From positions 828,722 to 892,721 of the forward strand of contig OY282381.1 of NCBI GenBank assembly GCA_958295915.1: 64,000 bases of DNA. Reading direction: 5' to 3'. Shown here one piece after another: positions 9,919 to 18,814 of this stretch (positions are counted from its first letter, which is position 1; each line of letters starts with the position of its first letter). A program made the position numbers and the translations under genes. This DNA comes from an uncultured Caldilineaceae bacterium (GTDB taxonomy: Bacteria > Chloroflexota > Anaerolineae > Caldilineales > Caldilineaceae). The notes under the pieces are model-generated. The model searched no databases, was not told where the DNA came from, and saw nothing but the letters and a program-made list of their open reading frames with translations.

Positions 9919-10857
9919 ATGGGCAGAGAAGCGGTAGCTACCCAGGACCGCGACCTGTTTGCGCGCGCGCGTCAGATAGTGCGGAAGCCCCAGTTCTGGT
10001 TCGGCCTGGCTGTGCTTGCTCCGCTCATTATCTGGTATGTCTGGTTCGCGTTCTCGCCGATTGCACGCGCCTTCTGGATGGCGGTGGTCGAGTATAAGAT
10101 TCTCCAGCCCGACCAAAGCCCGTTCGTTGGTCTCCGACACTTCCGGATGCTGTTTGCCTACAAACTGTTCTGGATTTCGATACGGAACACGTTGATCTAT
10201 GCCGCTGTCTTCTATGCTGGCATGGTGCCCCTGGCCCTATTCATTTCAGCCTGCCTGACATCGGTCACGCGCGGGCGCAATTTCTATCAGTTTGTGATCT
10301 TTCTGCCCGTGGTGGTCTCACTGGTGGCGATCTCGCTCCTGTTCAAGATGTTGATGAATCCCCAGCTCGGCCAGATCAACCAGATCTTGCGCGCGCTGGG
10401 GATCCCTGGCAGTCAGTTTCTCACCAGCCATGAATCTGCGCTTTACTCAGTGATCGGGGTGGATATCTGGAAGGCGCTTGGTTTTTACGTGGTGATCCTC
10501 ACAGCGGGCATGTTGAACATTCCAGAGGAGATGTACGACGCGGCCAAGGTGGACGGGGCCGGCATCTGGCAGCGCTTTTGGCGCGTAACGCTGCCTCTGT
10601 TGGGACATACGCTGACGCTGATCAGTGTGTTGATTGTGATGCATGGTCTGCAGGTCTTCACGCAGGTTGTGGTGATGCCCTCCCAACCGGGCGGCCCGGG
10701 CAATGCGACCTACGTCATGAACCTGCTTGTATACAACGAGGCCTTCACCAACCTGCGCTTTGGATTCGCGACCGCGACGGCCTTTACTCTCTTTGTGTTC
10801 GTCTTCCTGATCACCGTGGCGCAGCTCAGACTTCTGCGACCAAGCTGGAGTTACTGA
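9919..10857 (+). CDS. ABC sugar transporter permease, MalF/UgpA type
   Basis: Inner-membrane permease of 312 aa with six spans. The EAA loop EMYDAAKVDGAGIWQRF is near residue 202 and TLPLLGHTL follows. Start ATG with GGAGGCAG 6 nt upstream, 42 nt after the binding-protein stop. It pairs with the permease at 11087 despite a 229-nt repeat-filled gap between them. Confidence 0.93.
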   Translation: MGREAVATQDRDLFARARQIVRKPQFWFGLAVLAPLIIWYVWFAFSPIARAFWMAVVEYKILQPDQSPFVGLRHFRMLFAYKLFWISIRNTLIYAAVFYAGMVPLALFISACLTSVTRGRNFYQFVIFLPVVVSLVAISLLFKMLMNPQLGQINQILRALGIPGSQFLTSHESALYSVIGVDIWKALGFYVVILTAGMLNIPEEMYDAAKVDGAGIWQRFWRVTLPLLGHTLTLISVLIVMHGLQVFTQVVVMPSQPGGPGNATYVMNLLVYNEAFTNLRFGFATATAFTLFVFVFLITVAQLRLLRPSWSY

Positions 10858-10866
10858 GAACGTTGC

Positions 10867-11038
10867 CAGAATCAGGATTCACAGGAGTAAAGGATTTTCA
10901 GGAGTACACCCTGCCCAACGATGCGGCCGCTCCCATTGCGTCTCTGCGTTGAATTCAGAAAAAAACGCAATGACGCCAGGACGCAATGCCGCAAAGAAAA
11001 CCAGAAATCTCATTGCGTCTCTGCGTTGAATTCGGCCT
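10867..11038. repeat. Family C plus family A repeats between two permeases
   Basis: 10867-10920 carries the family-C 'LNQD' type core (AGAATCAGGATT then GGATTTTCAGGAG). 10930-11038 carries two family-A cores (CGTCTCTGCGTTGAATTC appears twice). The element fills the gap between the two permease genes of one operon. No gene. Confidence 0.75.
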
Positions 11039-11086
11039 GCGTCTGAATACTGCGCATCGAAAAGCGTATGTCTGTAGAAAGAAGGC

Positions 11087-11956
11087 ATGATGCAAAGCAA
11101 TGACGCGGCCAGAACCGCCAACTACAGAACGGCTACCGTACTTGAACAGCTGCGCGTGACGGGTGTCCATCTGATTCTGCTGGCTATCGCTTTCACCTCG
11201 GTGATGCCGTTTGTGTGGATGTTCTTCGGTTCCTTCAAAACCTACGTTGAACTCACCAGCGGCGAAAGCCTGGCGCCGCAGGTCTGGACGCTGGACAACT
11301 ATCGGGCTATTATCTTCCGGGCGAATTTTCCTCAAGCGTTCTGGAACAGCACGTTGGTGGCCGTGGTTGTGACGCTTTCGGTTCTGCTCACTTCGTCGTC
11401 GTCGGCCTATGTGTTCGCCAAGTACCGCTTTTGGGGCAAAGAACAGCTCTTCGTGGTGATCCTCTCGACAATGATGGTTCCGTTCGCCGTCGTCCTGGTG
11501 CCTCTCTACGTGACGATCGCCGACATCGGGCTGTCTAACAAGCTGGGAGGAGTCATCGTTACGGTATTGTTTTCCACCTTTGGCATCTTTCTGATGCGTC
11601 AGTTCCTGGAGGGGATTCCTTCTGATCTGATCGATGCCGGCCGCATTGACGGCGCGTCGGAATGGTGGATTTTCAGCCGCATCATCATACCACTTTCCAC
11701 CGCGCCCATGGCTGCATTGGCCGTTTTTACCTTTCTGTTCAACTGGGACAACTTTCTGTGGCCGTTGGTGGTCCTGACGAGTCCACAGACACAGACGTTG
11801 CCCCTGGTGCTGGCCGGGCTGCGCAGCCTCTACTGGGAACGGTATGACATGTGGGCTGCTGGCTCTATGCTGACCGTAGCCCCGGTTATGCTGCTCTATG
11901 CCCTGGCGCAGAAGCAGTTCATTCGAGGCATTACCATGACCGGACTGAAAGCATAG
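11087..11956 (+). CDS. ABC sugar transporter permease, MalG type
   Basis: Inner-membrane permease of 289 aa with six spans. The EAA loop DLIDAGRIDGASEWWIF is near residue 184, and the C-terminal signature is FIRGITMTGLKA. Two adjacent ATG codons (11087, 11090) follow AGAAAGAAGG. It ends 9 nt before the dehydratase gene, whose AGGAGG overlaps the stop region, so uptake and catabolism are coupled. Confidence 0.93.
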   Translation: MMQSNDAARTANYRTATVLEQLRVTGVHLILLAIAFTSVMPFVWMFFGSFKTYVELTSGESLAPQVWTLDNYRAIIFRANFPQAFWNSTLVAVVVTLSVLLTSSSSAYVFAKYRFWGKEQLFVVILSTMMVPFAVVLVPLYVTIADIGLSNKLGGVIVTVLFSTFGIFLMRQFLEGIPSDLIDAGRIDGASEWWIFSRIIIPLSTAPMAALAVFTFLFNWDNFLWPLVVLTSPQTQTLPLVLAGLRSLYWERYDMWAAGSMLTVAPVMLLYALAQKQFIRGITMTGLKA

Positions 11957-11965
11957 GAGGAAGGC

Positions 11966-13180
11966 ATGAAGATCCAGAAACTGGAGACCATCTGGTTTGA
12001 CGAACAGCCCAATACGCTCTGGCTGCGCATCCACACCGACGAGGGCCTGATCGGGTTGGGCGAAACCTACTATGTGCCGCGGGCCGTGGCCGCGGTGATC
12101 CATGATGTCTTTGCCAACCTACTGCTGGGGCGCGATGTGTTTGACATTGAGAATCACTGGAACAACATGTTCGCCACTGTGAACTTTTTCGGCTTTGCCG
12201 GGGCCGAAACCCGCGCCATTTCAACTGTGGACGTGGCCTTGTGGGATCTGCTCGGACAGTACACCGGCCAGCCCATCTACAACCTTCTGGGCGGGCGCAA
12301 CCGTGACCGCATCCCGATCTACAACACATGCGTGAGCCACGGCCCCTATCAGGACTATCACGCCTGGATGGAAGGACGGGCGGGAGAGCTGGCCCAAGAG
12401 CTGCTCGACATGGGCATTCGGGCGATGAAGATCTGGCCCTGGGATCAGTTCGGCGTCTCGTTGGGCGGCCCTATCGGTCAGCGCGCGGGCATCGGCGCGG
12501 TTGGGCCTGTGGGACACTATCTGCACCCGGATGATCTGAAAAAGGGACTCGAACCCATCCAACAGATCCGCGCGGCAGTGGGCGACGCAATGCAGATCGC
12601 GATCGAAGGGCATGCGCGCTGGAACCTGCCTATCGCCATGGAGATCGCCCGGGCGCTGGAACCGTACGACATTATGTGGCTGGAAGAGATCATGCCCCCC
12701 GATAATGTCGATTCCTATGCCCGTCTTGCCGCCGCGACGAAAGTTCCTCTATGCGTAAGTGAACGTCTCTTCACCCGCTTCGGCTTTCGTCAGGTGGTGG
12801 AGAAGAACGCGGCTCACATCGTCATGCCCGACATGGCGTGGACCGGCGGCCTGACCGAGACCCGCAAGATCGTGACCCTGGCCGATACCTATTACCTGCC
12901 GTTTACCACCCATGATACGATCGGCCCTGTGGCGCTGTGGTCAGCCGCTCATCTGGCTGCCCATGCGCCCAATGCCATGATCATGGAGACCGTGCGCGCC
13001 TACACCCACGGTTGGTACAATGACGTAATGACGGAGCGGCTGGCGATCCGGGACGGACATGTGGAATTTCCCGATCGGCCTGGCCTGGGCACGGCGCTGC
13101 GGCCAGAAACGCTCGCGCGCGGCGATGTCCACATTGAGGTCAGCGACCCGACTCACCGCAAGGACGTTTCGCAGGGATAG
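11966..13180 (+). CDS. Enolase-superfamily sugar-acid dehydratase (MR/MLE family)
   Basis: Protein of 404 aa of the mandelate racemase/galactonate dehydratase type, expected to abstract the proton alpha to a carboxylate and dehydrate an aldonate to a 2-keto-3-deoxy acid. An N-terminal capping domain precedes a barrel with Lys in AMKIWPWDQ, metal ligands Glu in IEGHARWN, Glu in WLEEIMPPDN and Glu in CVSERLFTRF, then PDMAWTGG and the His/Asp pair in FTTHDTIGP. AGGAGG is upstream. It is placed directly behind the transporter and before two dehydrogenases. The exact sugar acid cannot be told. Confidence 0.9.
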   Translation: MKIQKLETIWFDEQPNTLWLRIHTDEGLIGLGETYYVPRAVAAVIHDVFANLLLGRDVFDIENHWNNMFATVNFFGFAGAETRAISTVDVALWDLLGQYTGQPIYNLLGGRNRDRIPIYNTCVSHGPYQDYHAWMEGRAGELAQELLDMGIRAMKIWPWDQFGVSLGGPIGQRAGIGAVGPVGHYLHPDDLKKGLEPIQQIRAAVGDAMQIAIEGHARWNLPIAMEIARALEPYDIMWLEEIMPPDNVDSYARLAAATKVPLCVSERLFTRFGFRQVVEKNAAHIVMPDMAWTGGLTETRKIVTLADTYYLPFTTHDTIGPVALWSAAHLAAHAPNAMIMETVRAYTHGWYNDVMTERLAIRDGHVEFPDRPGLGTALRPETLARGDVHIEVSDPTHRKDVSQG

Positions 13181-13226
13181 TTGTGAATCAGACATTACGA
13201 ATCAGGAATGGAGACGCGCTAAAACC

Positions 13227-14195
13227 ATGAACCCGACTGTTGTCATCGCCTACCCCGGCTTTGGGGATATCGACATCGAGAGAGAGATTCTCAGCGCCAT
13301 CGATGCGCGCATCGCGCATGTGGGCAACCTGGATAGTGAGGAAGCCAAACAAGCCGCGCGTCAGGCCGATGCGCTCATGGTGACTATCCAGCCGGTTTCG
13401 GCAGCGCTCATCCAAAGTATGGAACGCTGCCGCCTGATCTGCCGGGTGGGCACGGGATTGGACGCCATCGACATCCCCGCCGCGACCGCACGCGGCATCT
13501 GGGTGACCTATGCGCCCGACTATTCGATTGATGAGGTCTCTACCCACGCCATTGCCCTGTTGCTGGCCCAGGCCCGCGGGCTGCCCGGCTACCTGGGCGC
13601 CACGCGTCAGGGGCGTTGGGACGCGGAAGCCGGCGGAGTCCTCTATCGACTCAGCAACCAGACCCTGGGCGTCATCGGTTGCGGTCGTATTGGCCAGGCC
13701 ACGGCAGCCAAAGGCCGCGGGCTTGGTCTGGAGGTGATCGTGCACGATCCCTACCTGGATGCGGCAGCTACAGAGGGGCTTGGCGCGCGGGCTGTCGACC
13801 TGGAGACGCTGTTGCGCTCTGCGGACTATATTTCGCTGCACGCGCCCCTGACTGCAGAGACCCGCCACCTGATCAACGCCCAGACCCTGGGGCTGATGAA
13901 GCCGACCGCCTATCTGGTGAATGCGGCGCGCGGCGCGCTGATCGACGAAGATGCGCTGCTGACGGCTGTGCAGACCGGGCAAATCGCCGGCGCGGCCCTA
14001 GACGTGTTGGCGGTCGAACCGCTGGCGCCTGACCACCCCTTTTTGCAGGAAGAACGCATCTTGCTTACGCCCCATGCGGGGTGGTATTCTGAAGAATCTA
14101 AAGTCGATGTGCGCGTGCAGGGGGCCGAGGAGGTGACGCGCGTATTGCGCGGGGAGAGGCCCCGCGCGCCGGTCAATCGGCTTCGGAAGGAGTAA
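13227..14195 (+). CDS. D-2-hydroxyacid dehydrogenase (NAD-dependent)
   Basis: Protein of 322 aa with the PGDH/CtBP fold. The Rossmann motif is LGVIGCGRIGQATAAKGRG. The catalytic set is Arg in AARGALIDEDAL, Glu in DVLAVEPLAPDHP and His in LTPHAGWYS. The ATG at 13227 is preceded by a rather distant GGAG; the upstream frame from 13059 overlaps the dehydratase gene and is rejected. The 46-nt gap holds an attacgaatcagg-type scrap also seen near 63340. It sits in the operon between dehydratase and SDR. Confidence 0.92.
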   Translation: MNPTVVIAYPGFGDIDIEREILSAIDARIAHVGNLDSEEAKQAARQADALMVTIQPVSAALIQSMERCRLICRVGTGLDAIDIPAATARGIWVTYAPDYSIDEVSTHAIALLLAQARGLPGYLGATRQGRWDAEAGGVLYRLSNQTLGVIGCGRIGQATAAKGRGLGLEVIVHDPYLDAAATEGLGARAVDLETLLRSADYISLHAPLTAETRHLINAQTLGLMKPTAYLVNAARGALIDEDALLTAVQTGQIAGAALDVLAVEPLAPDHPFLQEERILLTPHAGWYSEESKVDVRVQGAEEVTRVLRGERPRAPVNRLRKE

Positions 14196-14208
14196 GGAGA
14201 TAACGCGT

Positions 14209-15024
14209 ATGACCCATCCCCTATTTGACCTGACAGGCCGCGTGGCCGTCGTTTCCGGCGCGGCCAGCGGCATGGGACGCGTCACATCCCTCGGCTTTGC
14301 CGAGGCCGGCGCGGATCTGGCGCTGCTCGACATCAACGCGACCGGCGCGCAGGAGACTGCCCACGAGATCGAACGACTGGGCCGGCGCGCGCTGCCTATC
14401 ACCTGTGATGTCTCGAAGCCGGAGCGGATCCGAAGCGCATTTGCGCGGATCGATGGCGAGATGGGACGCGTCGACGTTCTCGGCAACATCGCCGGCGAAG
14501 GCATCCGCGCCGATCCACTGGAACTGACCGAGGAGCAGATCCAGCAAGTGTTGCAGAACCTCGTCGTCGGCCGCTACATCTGCACACAAGAGGCCGCCAA
14601 ACGTATGAGGGCCCACGGCCGCGGCAGCATCATGAGCATCGTCTCCATCGCCGGTGTGAGCGCGCTGGGGCGCGGCCATGTGGCCTACAGTATGGCCATG
14701 GGCGCTGTGGCGGCGATGACGCGTGAACTCAGCACCGAGTGGAGCAGCCAGGGCGTGCGCGTCAATGCCATTGTTTGCGCCCAGATTATGAACCAGGATC
14801 TGCAGGTGCGCATGGAAGCGGACCCCAATCTGGACGCCTCCTACCTGCGCGGATTGCCCATCGGTCGGATGGGGCAGCCCGAAGATATCAAAGGGCTGAC
14901 GATCTTCCTCGCCTCTGATGCGTCCGCCTGGATTACGGGCGCGCTGATCCCCTTAGACGGCGGCAATCTGGCCAAGAATGCCGGCGGTTCCCATCCCGGC
15001 ATGCCCGGCGCAACCCGGGCATAA
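14209..15024 (+). CDS. SDR-family oxidoreductase lacking the catalytic lysine
   Basis: Short-chain dehydrogenase-like protein of 271 aa. The nucleotide motif VSGAASGMGRVTS is at residues 12-24, the NAG-equivalent is GNIAGEG, and the Ser region is SIVSIAGVSALG. The active-site stretch reads AYSMAMGAVAAM: the Tyr is present, but the Lys of YxxxK is Met (codon ATG at 14698-14700). The C terminus has the usual ITGALIPLDGG. The other SDR in the window (34987-35793) keeps YSVSK. Start ATG with AGGAG upstream. Activity as a normal dehydrogenase is doubtful. Confidence 0.9.
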   Translation: MTHPLFDLTGRVAVVSGAASGMGRVTSLGFAEAGADLALLDINATGAQETAHEIERLGRRALPITCDVSKPERIRSAFARIDGEMGRVDVLGNIAGEGIRADPLELTEEQIQQVLQNLVVGRYICTQEAAKRMRAHGRGSIMSIVSIAGVSALGRGHVAYSMAMGAVAAMTRELSTEWSSQGVRVNAIVCAQIMNQDLQVRMEADPNLDASYLRGLPIGRMGQPEDIKGLTIFLASDASAWITGALIPLDGGNLAKNAGGSHPGMPGATRA

Positions 15025-15048
15025 AGTGGTCAGTAACTACAGCGGGAG
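15025..15048 (+). repeat. Family B repeat after the SDR gene
   Basis: AGTGGTCAGTAACTACAG directly follows the SDR stop codon. It is one of about ten copies of the agtggtcagt/ccagtaactg family in the window. Confidence 0.6.
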
Positions 15049-15096
15049 GAGTCGATTCACACATGACCGACCAATTCATCACACAGGAGGAAGGTT

Positions 15097-16128
15097 GTGC
15101 TTCATCAGGATGTACAAGCTGAGACCAAAGCCCGACCCAACGCAAGGAAGCAAGGAAGCGAGGAGGCAGGCCGAACTACGGAGGAGCTTCACGCTCTCTA
15201 CCGGCAGATGATCGTGATCCGCTACACCGAGGAGCAGCTGGCGCGTTCACATCAGATGGGTCTGATCCACGGCGCCTGCCACACGTACGTGGGCGAAGAG
15301 GCTATCGCCAGTGGCGTTTGCGCGCATCTGCGCGCCGACGATGCCGTCTTCAGCACCCACCGTGGACACGGACACGCGCTGGCCAAAGGTGTCAGCCCGC
15401 GCGAGGTGATCGCCGAACTTTTCGGACGCGTCACCGGCTGCTCGCAGGGACGTGGAGGGAGTATGCATCTCTTCAAGCCCGAGATTGGGCTGATGGGGAC
15501 GAGCGGCATTGTCGGCCCCTGTATCCTGCAGGCCGCGGGCGCAGGCTACTCGTTCAAACTGCTCAGGAGCGACAAGGTCGGCGTTGCCTTTTTTGGCGAC
15601 GGCGCAGTCAACAACGGCGCCTTCCACGAAGGGCTGAACCTGGCCAGCATCTGGAAGTTGCCAGCGCTCTTCGTCTGTGAAAACAACCAGTACGCCACCG
15701 AAGTGCCCTTCGCCTACGCCGCCGGGAACCCCAATGTAGGCAACCGGGGCCCCATCTACGGCATGGAGAGCGTCACCGTGGATGGCAACGACGTGTTGGC
15801 GGTCTATGAAGCGGCGCGGGAAGCGGTGGCGCGGGCGCGCGCGGGGGAAGGGCCCACGCTGCTCGAATGTCGCACCTATCGCACCCGAGCCCACTCGGAA
15901 GGCATGCGCGATGCCGGCTATCGCACCCAGGAAGAAGTGGAAGAGTGGAAGACGCGCGACCCAATCAAGCGCTTCCACCAATGGTTACTGGAGAATCAGG
16001 AGGCCGATGCCGAAACGCTCGCCGCCATCGATGCCGAAATCAAAGCGACGGTGGAAGAGGCCGCGGAATTTGCCAGAAACAGTCCCTGGCCCGAGCCGGA
16101 CACGGTCAGCGATCATATTTTCAGTTAG
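15097..16128 (+). CDS. 2-oxoacid dehydrogenase E1 component, alpha subunit (first set)
   Basis: Thiamine-diphosphate-binding alpha subunit of 343 aa, AcoA/PdhA type, which decarboxylates a 2-oxo acid and passes the acyl group to E2. The family signature includes GCSQGRGGSMHLF, the TPP motif GDGAVNNGAFHEG and then CENNQYA. The phosphorylation-loop-like segment is RTRAHSEGMRDAGYR. The first ~40 residues are poorly conserved and charged. Start GTG with AGGAGG 6 nt upstream. The beta and E2 genes follow at 30 and 49 nt. No E3 (lipoamide dehydrogenase) is present in the window. Confidence 0.93.
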   Translation: MLHQDVQAETKARPNARKQGSEEAGRTTEELHALYRQMIVIRYTEEQLARSHQMGLIHGACHTYVGEEAIASGVCAHLRADDAVFSTHRGHGHALAKGVSPREVIAELFGRVTGCSQGRGGSMHLFKPEIGLMGTSGIVGPCILQAAGAGYSFKLLRSDKVGVAFFGDGAVNNGAFHEGLNLASIWKLPALFVCENNQYATEVPFAYAAGNPNVGNRGPIYGMESVTVDGNDVLAVYEAAREAVARARAGEGPTLLECRTYRTRAHSEGMRDAGYRTQEEVEEWKTRDPIKRFHQWLLENQEADAETLAAIDAEIKATVEEAAEFARNSPWPEPDTVSDHIFS

Positions 16129-16158
16129 TGGTTAGCGCAGTTTTCAGGGGGAGAGACG

Positions 16159-17136
16159 ATGCGAGAGTTGACTTATGTCGATGCCACCAGAGAGGCTCTG
16201 GACAGGGCTATGGCCAGGGATCCATCGATCTTCGTGGTGGGGGAAGGGATCGGCGCACGCGGGGGGAACTTCAACACCACTAGCGGTCTCTACACCAAGT
16301 ACGGACCCGAGCGCCTGTGTGACACGCCCATCAGCGAACGCGGCTTTGTGGGCATGTGCGCCGGCGCGGCCATGACAGGGACGCGTCCTGTGGTCGATTT
16401 CATGTTCATCGATTTCATTCTCGACGCCTTCGGTGAGCTGGTCAATCAGGTGGCTAAGATGCAATATATGAGCAGCGGCCGCCTCAAGATGCCCATTATC
16501 CTGCGCGGCGCGATTGGGATCGGCCACTCGGCCGCGACCCACCATTCCGGCAGCTACTATCCCATTTTTGCCCATCTGCCCGGCTTCCGTGTGGCTGTGC
16601 CCGCCATCCCCAGCGATGCCAAGGGACTATTTACCACGGCGCTGCACGGCGACGACCCTGTGCTCTTTCTCGAACACAAATCCATCCTCTTCAACAGAGG
16701 CGAGGTGCCCGAAGGCGACTATGCCATTCCCTTTGGGCAGGCGCGCATCGCGCGCGCGGGGGCTGACTGCACGCTTGTCGCCATCGGTTCGATGGTGGGC
16801 AAGACGCTCGCGGCGTGCGATAAGCTGGCAGAGGAAGGCGTCTCAGCCGAGGTGATCGATCCGCGCACCATCGCGCCGCTGGATATGGCGACGATCCTGG
16901 AATCGGTGCATAAGACCGGACGCTTGCTGATCGTGGACGAGACCTTCCAGCCCTGCGGGGTCGGCGCCGAGATCGCCGCCCAGGTTATCGATCAGGGATT
17001 TGACGACCTGGACGCGCCGATTCACCGGCTCAACGGCGCGCACGTGCCCACGCCCTACAGTCCTCCTCTGGAAAACGCCATCGTGCCACAGGAGAGCGAT
17101 ATCGAACAGAGTATACGCGATCTGCTCGCCGAGTAA
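16159..17136 (+). CDS. 2-oxoacid dehydrogenase E1 component, beta subunit (first set)
   Basis: Transketolase-like beta subunit of 325 aa that pairs with the alpha subunit upstream. The N-terminal pyrimidine-binding domain includes VVGEGIGARGGNF and TPISERGFVGMCAGAAM. The C-terminal transketolase_C domain has VIDPRTIAPLDMATILESV and LIVDETFQPCGVGAEI. Normal length with no N-terminal extension, unlike its counterpart at 32807-33934. Start ATG after GGGGGAGAG. Confidence 0.93.
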   Translation: MRELTYVDATREALDRAMARDPSIFVVGEGIGARGGNFNTTSGLYTKYGPERLCDTPISERGFVGMCAGAAMTGTRPVVDFMFIDFILDAFGELVNQVAKMQYMSSGRLKMPIILRGAIGIGHSAATHHSGSYYPIFAHLPGFRVAVPAIPSDAKGLFTTALHGDDPVLFLEHKSILFNRGEVPEGDYAIPFGQARIARAGADCTLVAIGSMVGKTLAACDKLAEEGVSAEVIDPRTIAPLDMATILESVHKTGRLLIVDETFQPCGVGAEIAAQVIDQGFDDLDAPIHRLNGAHVPTPYSPPLENAIVPQESDIEQSIRDLLAE

Positions 17137-17185
17137 CCGCGAAAGAAGGCAACGTAAAGGCGCAAAACAACCGAGGAGTGAATCG

Positions 17186-18622
17186 ATGGCTTACGAAGTG
17201 ACAATGCCGCGCCTGGGATGGACTATGGAAGAAGGCGTGTTTGGCGAATGGTTGAAACAGGATGGGGACGAAGTGCAGCCCGGCGATCTGCTTTTTACCG
17301 TGGAGGGGGACAAGGCCACGCAGGAGGTGGAAGTGTTCGAGGGCGGCATTTTGCGGCTCCCACCCAATGCGCCGGTTGCGGGTGATGTAATTCCCGTGGG
17401 CGCTCTGCTCGCTTATATTGTGCAGGCAGGGGAATCTCTGCCGATAGAGGAGAGAGAACAAACCAGTGGTCAGTTGCCTGTGGCTAGTGGTCAGGAAACC
17501 CCACGGACCACAGGTCACGGGTCGCAGGCCTCTGCATTGCTCACTTCCCACTCCTCTACCCTCACTTCTCGCAGGCCGATTAGCCCCCGGGCGCGCCGTG
17601 TGGCCGACGATCTGGGCGTGGATTGGACACAGTTGACGGGCAGCGGTCGCACGGGACGCATTGTCGAACGGGACGTGCGCGCGGCCGCAGCGCAGCGGGA
17701 AGAAAAGCCGGCCGTGCACGCCACACCTCTGGCGCGTCGCCTGGCAGAGGAGGCCGGTATCGATCTGACGACGCTGGCGGGCAGCGCGTCCGGCGGCCGC
17801 ATTCAACGCGAGGACGTGGAAGCCGCTATCCTCGCGGCCCGCCGAGAAACAGAGGAGAGAGAACCCCTCTCGCTGAGGCATGAGCGTCCTTCAGGCGTTG
17901 AACCGACGGAAACGCCGGATCTCGCTCCTCAATCCAGCCTGAGCCCCCACAGCCGCATCCGCCGGATCACAGCCCAGCGCATGGCCGAGAGCGCCCACAC
18001 AACCGCGCCCGTCACCTTGACTACCGAGGCCGATGCCACGGAGCTGGCGGCGTTGCGCCAGCAGTTCAAAGACAGTTACACTCGCCGCGGGTGGGCCGTT
18101 CCCAGCTACAACGACATCTACCTGAAACTGACGGCTGTGGCCCTGCAGGAACACCCCACGCTCAACGCCAGCTGGAGTAGCGATGGGATCATTCTTCACA
18201 GCGCCATTCACATAGGCTTCGCGGTCGACACAGAGAACGGGCTGTTGGCGCCGGTGGCGCGCGACGTGGCAACGAAATCCCTGCGTCAGATCGCAGCCGA
18301 ATCGAAGGAGCTGATCGAAGGGGCCCACAGGCATCGTCTGGGGCATGAGGCGATGCAGGGCGGGACCTTCACGATCACAAATCTGGGCATGTACGGCATC
18401 GACGCGTTCACGCCCATCATCAACCTGCCCCAAGCCGCCATTCTGGGCATTGGACGCATCCTCTGCAAGCCTGCCGTCCATAACGGGGAGATCGTCCCGC
18501 GTCAGATGGTCGCCCTTAGCCTGACCTTCGATCACCGCGTGGTGGATGGCGGACCGGCGGCGCGCTTCCTCAACACCGTGCGCGAGTATGTCTCAGAACC
18601 GATCCTATGGCTCTCTGCATGA
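17186..18622 (+). CDS. 2-oxoacid dehydrogenase E2 acyltransferase (first set)
   Basis: Dihydrolipoyl acyltransferase of 478 aa. The lipoyl domain occupies residues 1-80, with the lipoylated Lys in the GDKAT turn near residue 43. Two peripheral-subunit-binding domains follow (starting [15 protein letters not shown] and [15 protein letters not shown]), then the catalytic domain with the active-site His in FDHRVVDGG. Between the lipoyl domain and the first binding domain, about 35 residues ([14 protein letters not shown] and on) are encoded by a family-B repeat. Start ATG at 17186 after GAGGAGTG. Two binding domains are unusual, since one is the norm. Confidence 0.92.
   Translation: MAYEVTMPRLGWTMEEGVFGEWLKQDGDEVQPGDLLFTVEGDKATQEVEVFEGGILRLPPNAPVAGDVIPVGALLAYIVQAGESLPIEEREQTSGQLPVASGQETPRTTGHGSQASALLTSHSSTLTSRRPISPRARRVADDLGVDWTQLTGSGRTGRIVERDVRAAAAQREEKPAVHATPLARRLAEEAGIDLTTLAGSASGGRIQREDVEAAILAARRETEEREPLSLRHERPSGVEPTETPDLAPQSSLSPHSRIRRITAQRMAESAHTTAPVTLTTEADATELAALRQQFKDSYTRRGWAVPSYNDIYLKLTAVALQEHPTLNASWSSDGIILHSAIHIGFAVDTENGLLAPVARDVATKSLRQIAAESKELIEGAHRHRLGHEAMQGGTFTITNLGMYGIDAFTPIINLPQAAILGIGRILCKPAVHNGEIVPRQMVALSLTFDHRVVDGGPAARFLNTVREYVSEPILWLSA
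17464..17500 (+). repeat. Family B repeat inside the E2 gene
   Basis: CAGTGGTCAGTTGCCTGTGG and CTAGTGGTCAGG lie in frame within the linker after the lipoyl domain. They are followed to about 17575 by low-complexity codons (many Ser and Thr). The frame stays open. The same motif is elsewhere strictly intergenic. Confidence 0.7.
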
Positions 18623-18624
18623 GC

Positions 18625-18662
18625 AGTGGCTAGTAATCAGTAGCCAGTAACTGCAGTGCACT
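18625..18662 (+). repeat. Family B repeat after the E2 gene
   Basis: AGTGGCTAGTAATCAGTAGC and CCAGTAACTGCAGTGCACTG follow within a few bases of the E2 stop codon. The rest of the 192-nt gap to the methylase gene shows no gene. Confidence 0.65.
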
Positions 18663-18814
18663 GGGTCACAAGCCATTGCGTCGCCGATCGACACTGACGG
18701 ACACTCTTGCGTTGTCATCCAAAATATTCATATCCCCGGATAGTTCCACAGCATGCCTGACGCAGGGCGCATTCACTCGATCTCAAATACACATCACCAT
18801 ACGGGAGCAAAGGG

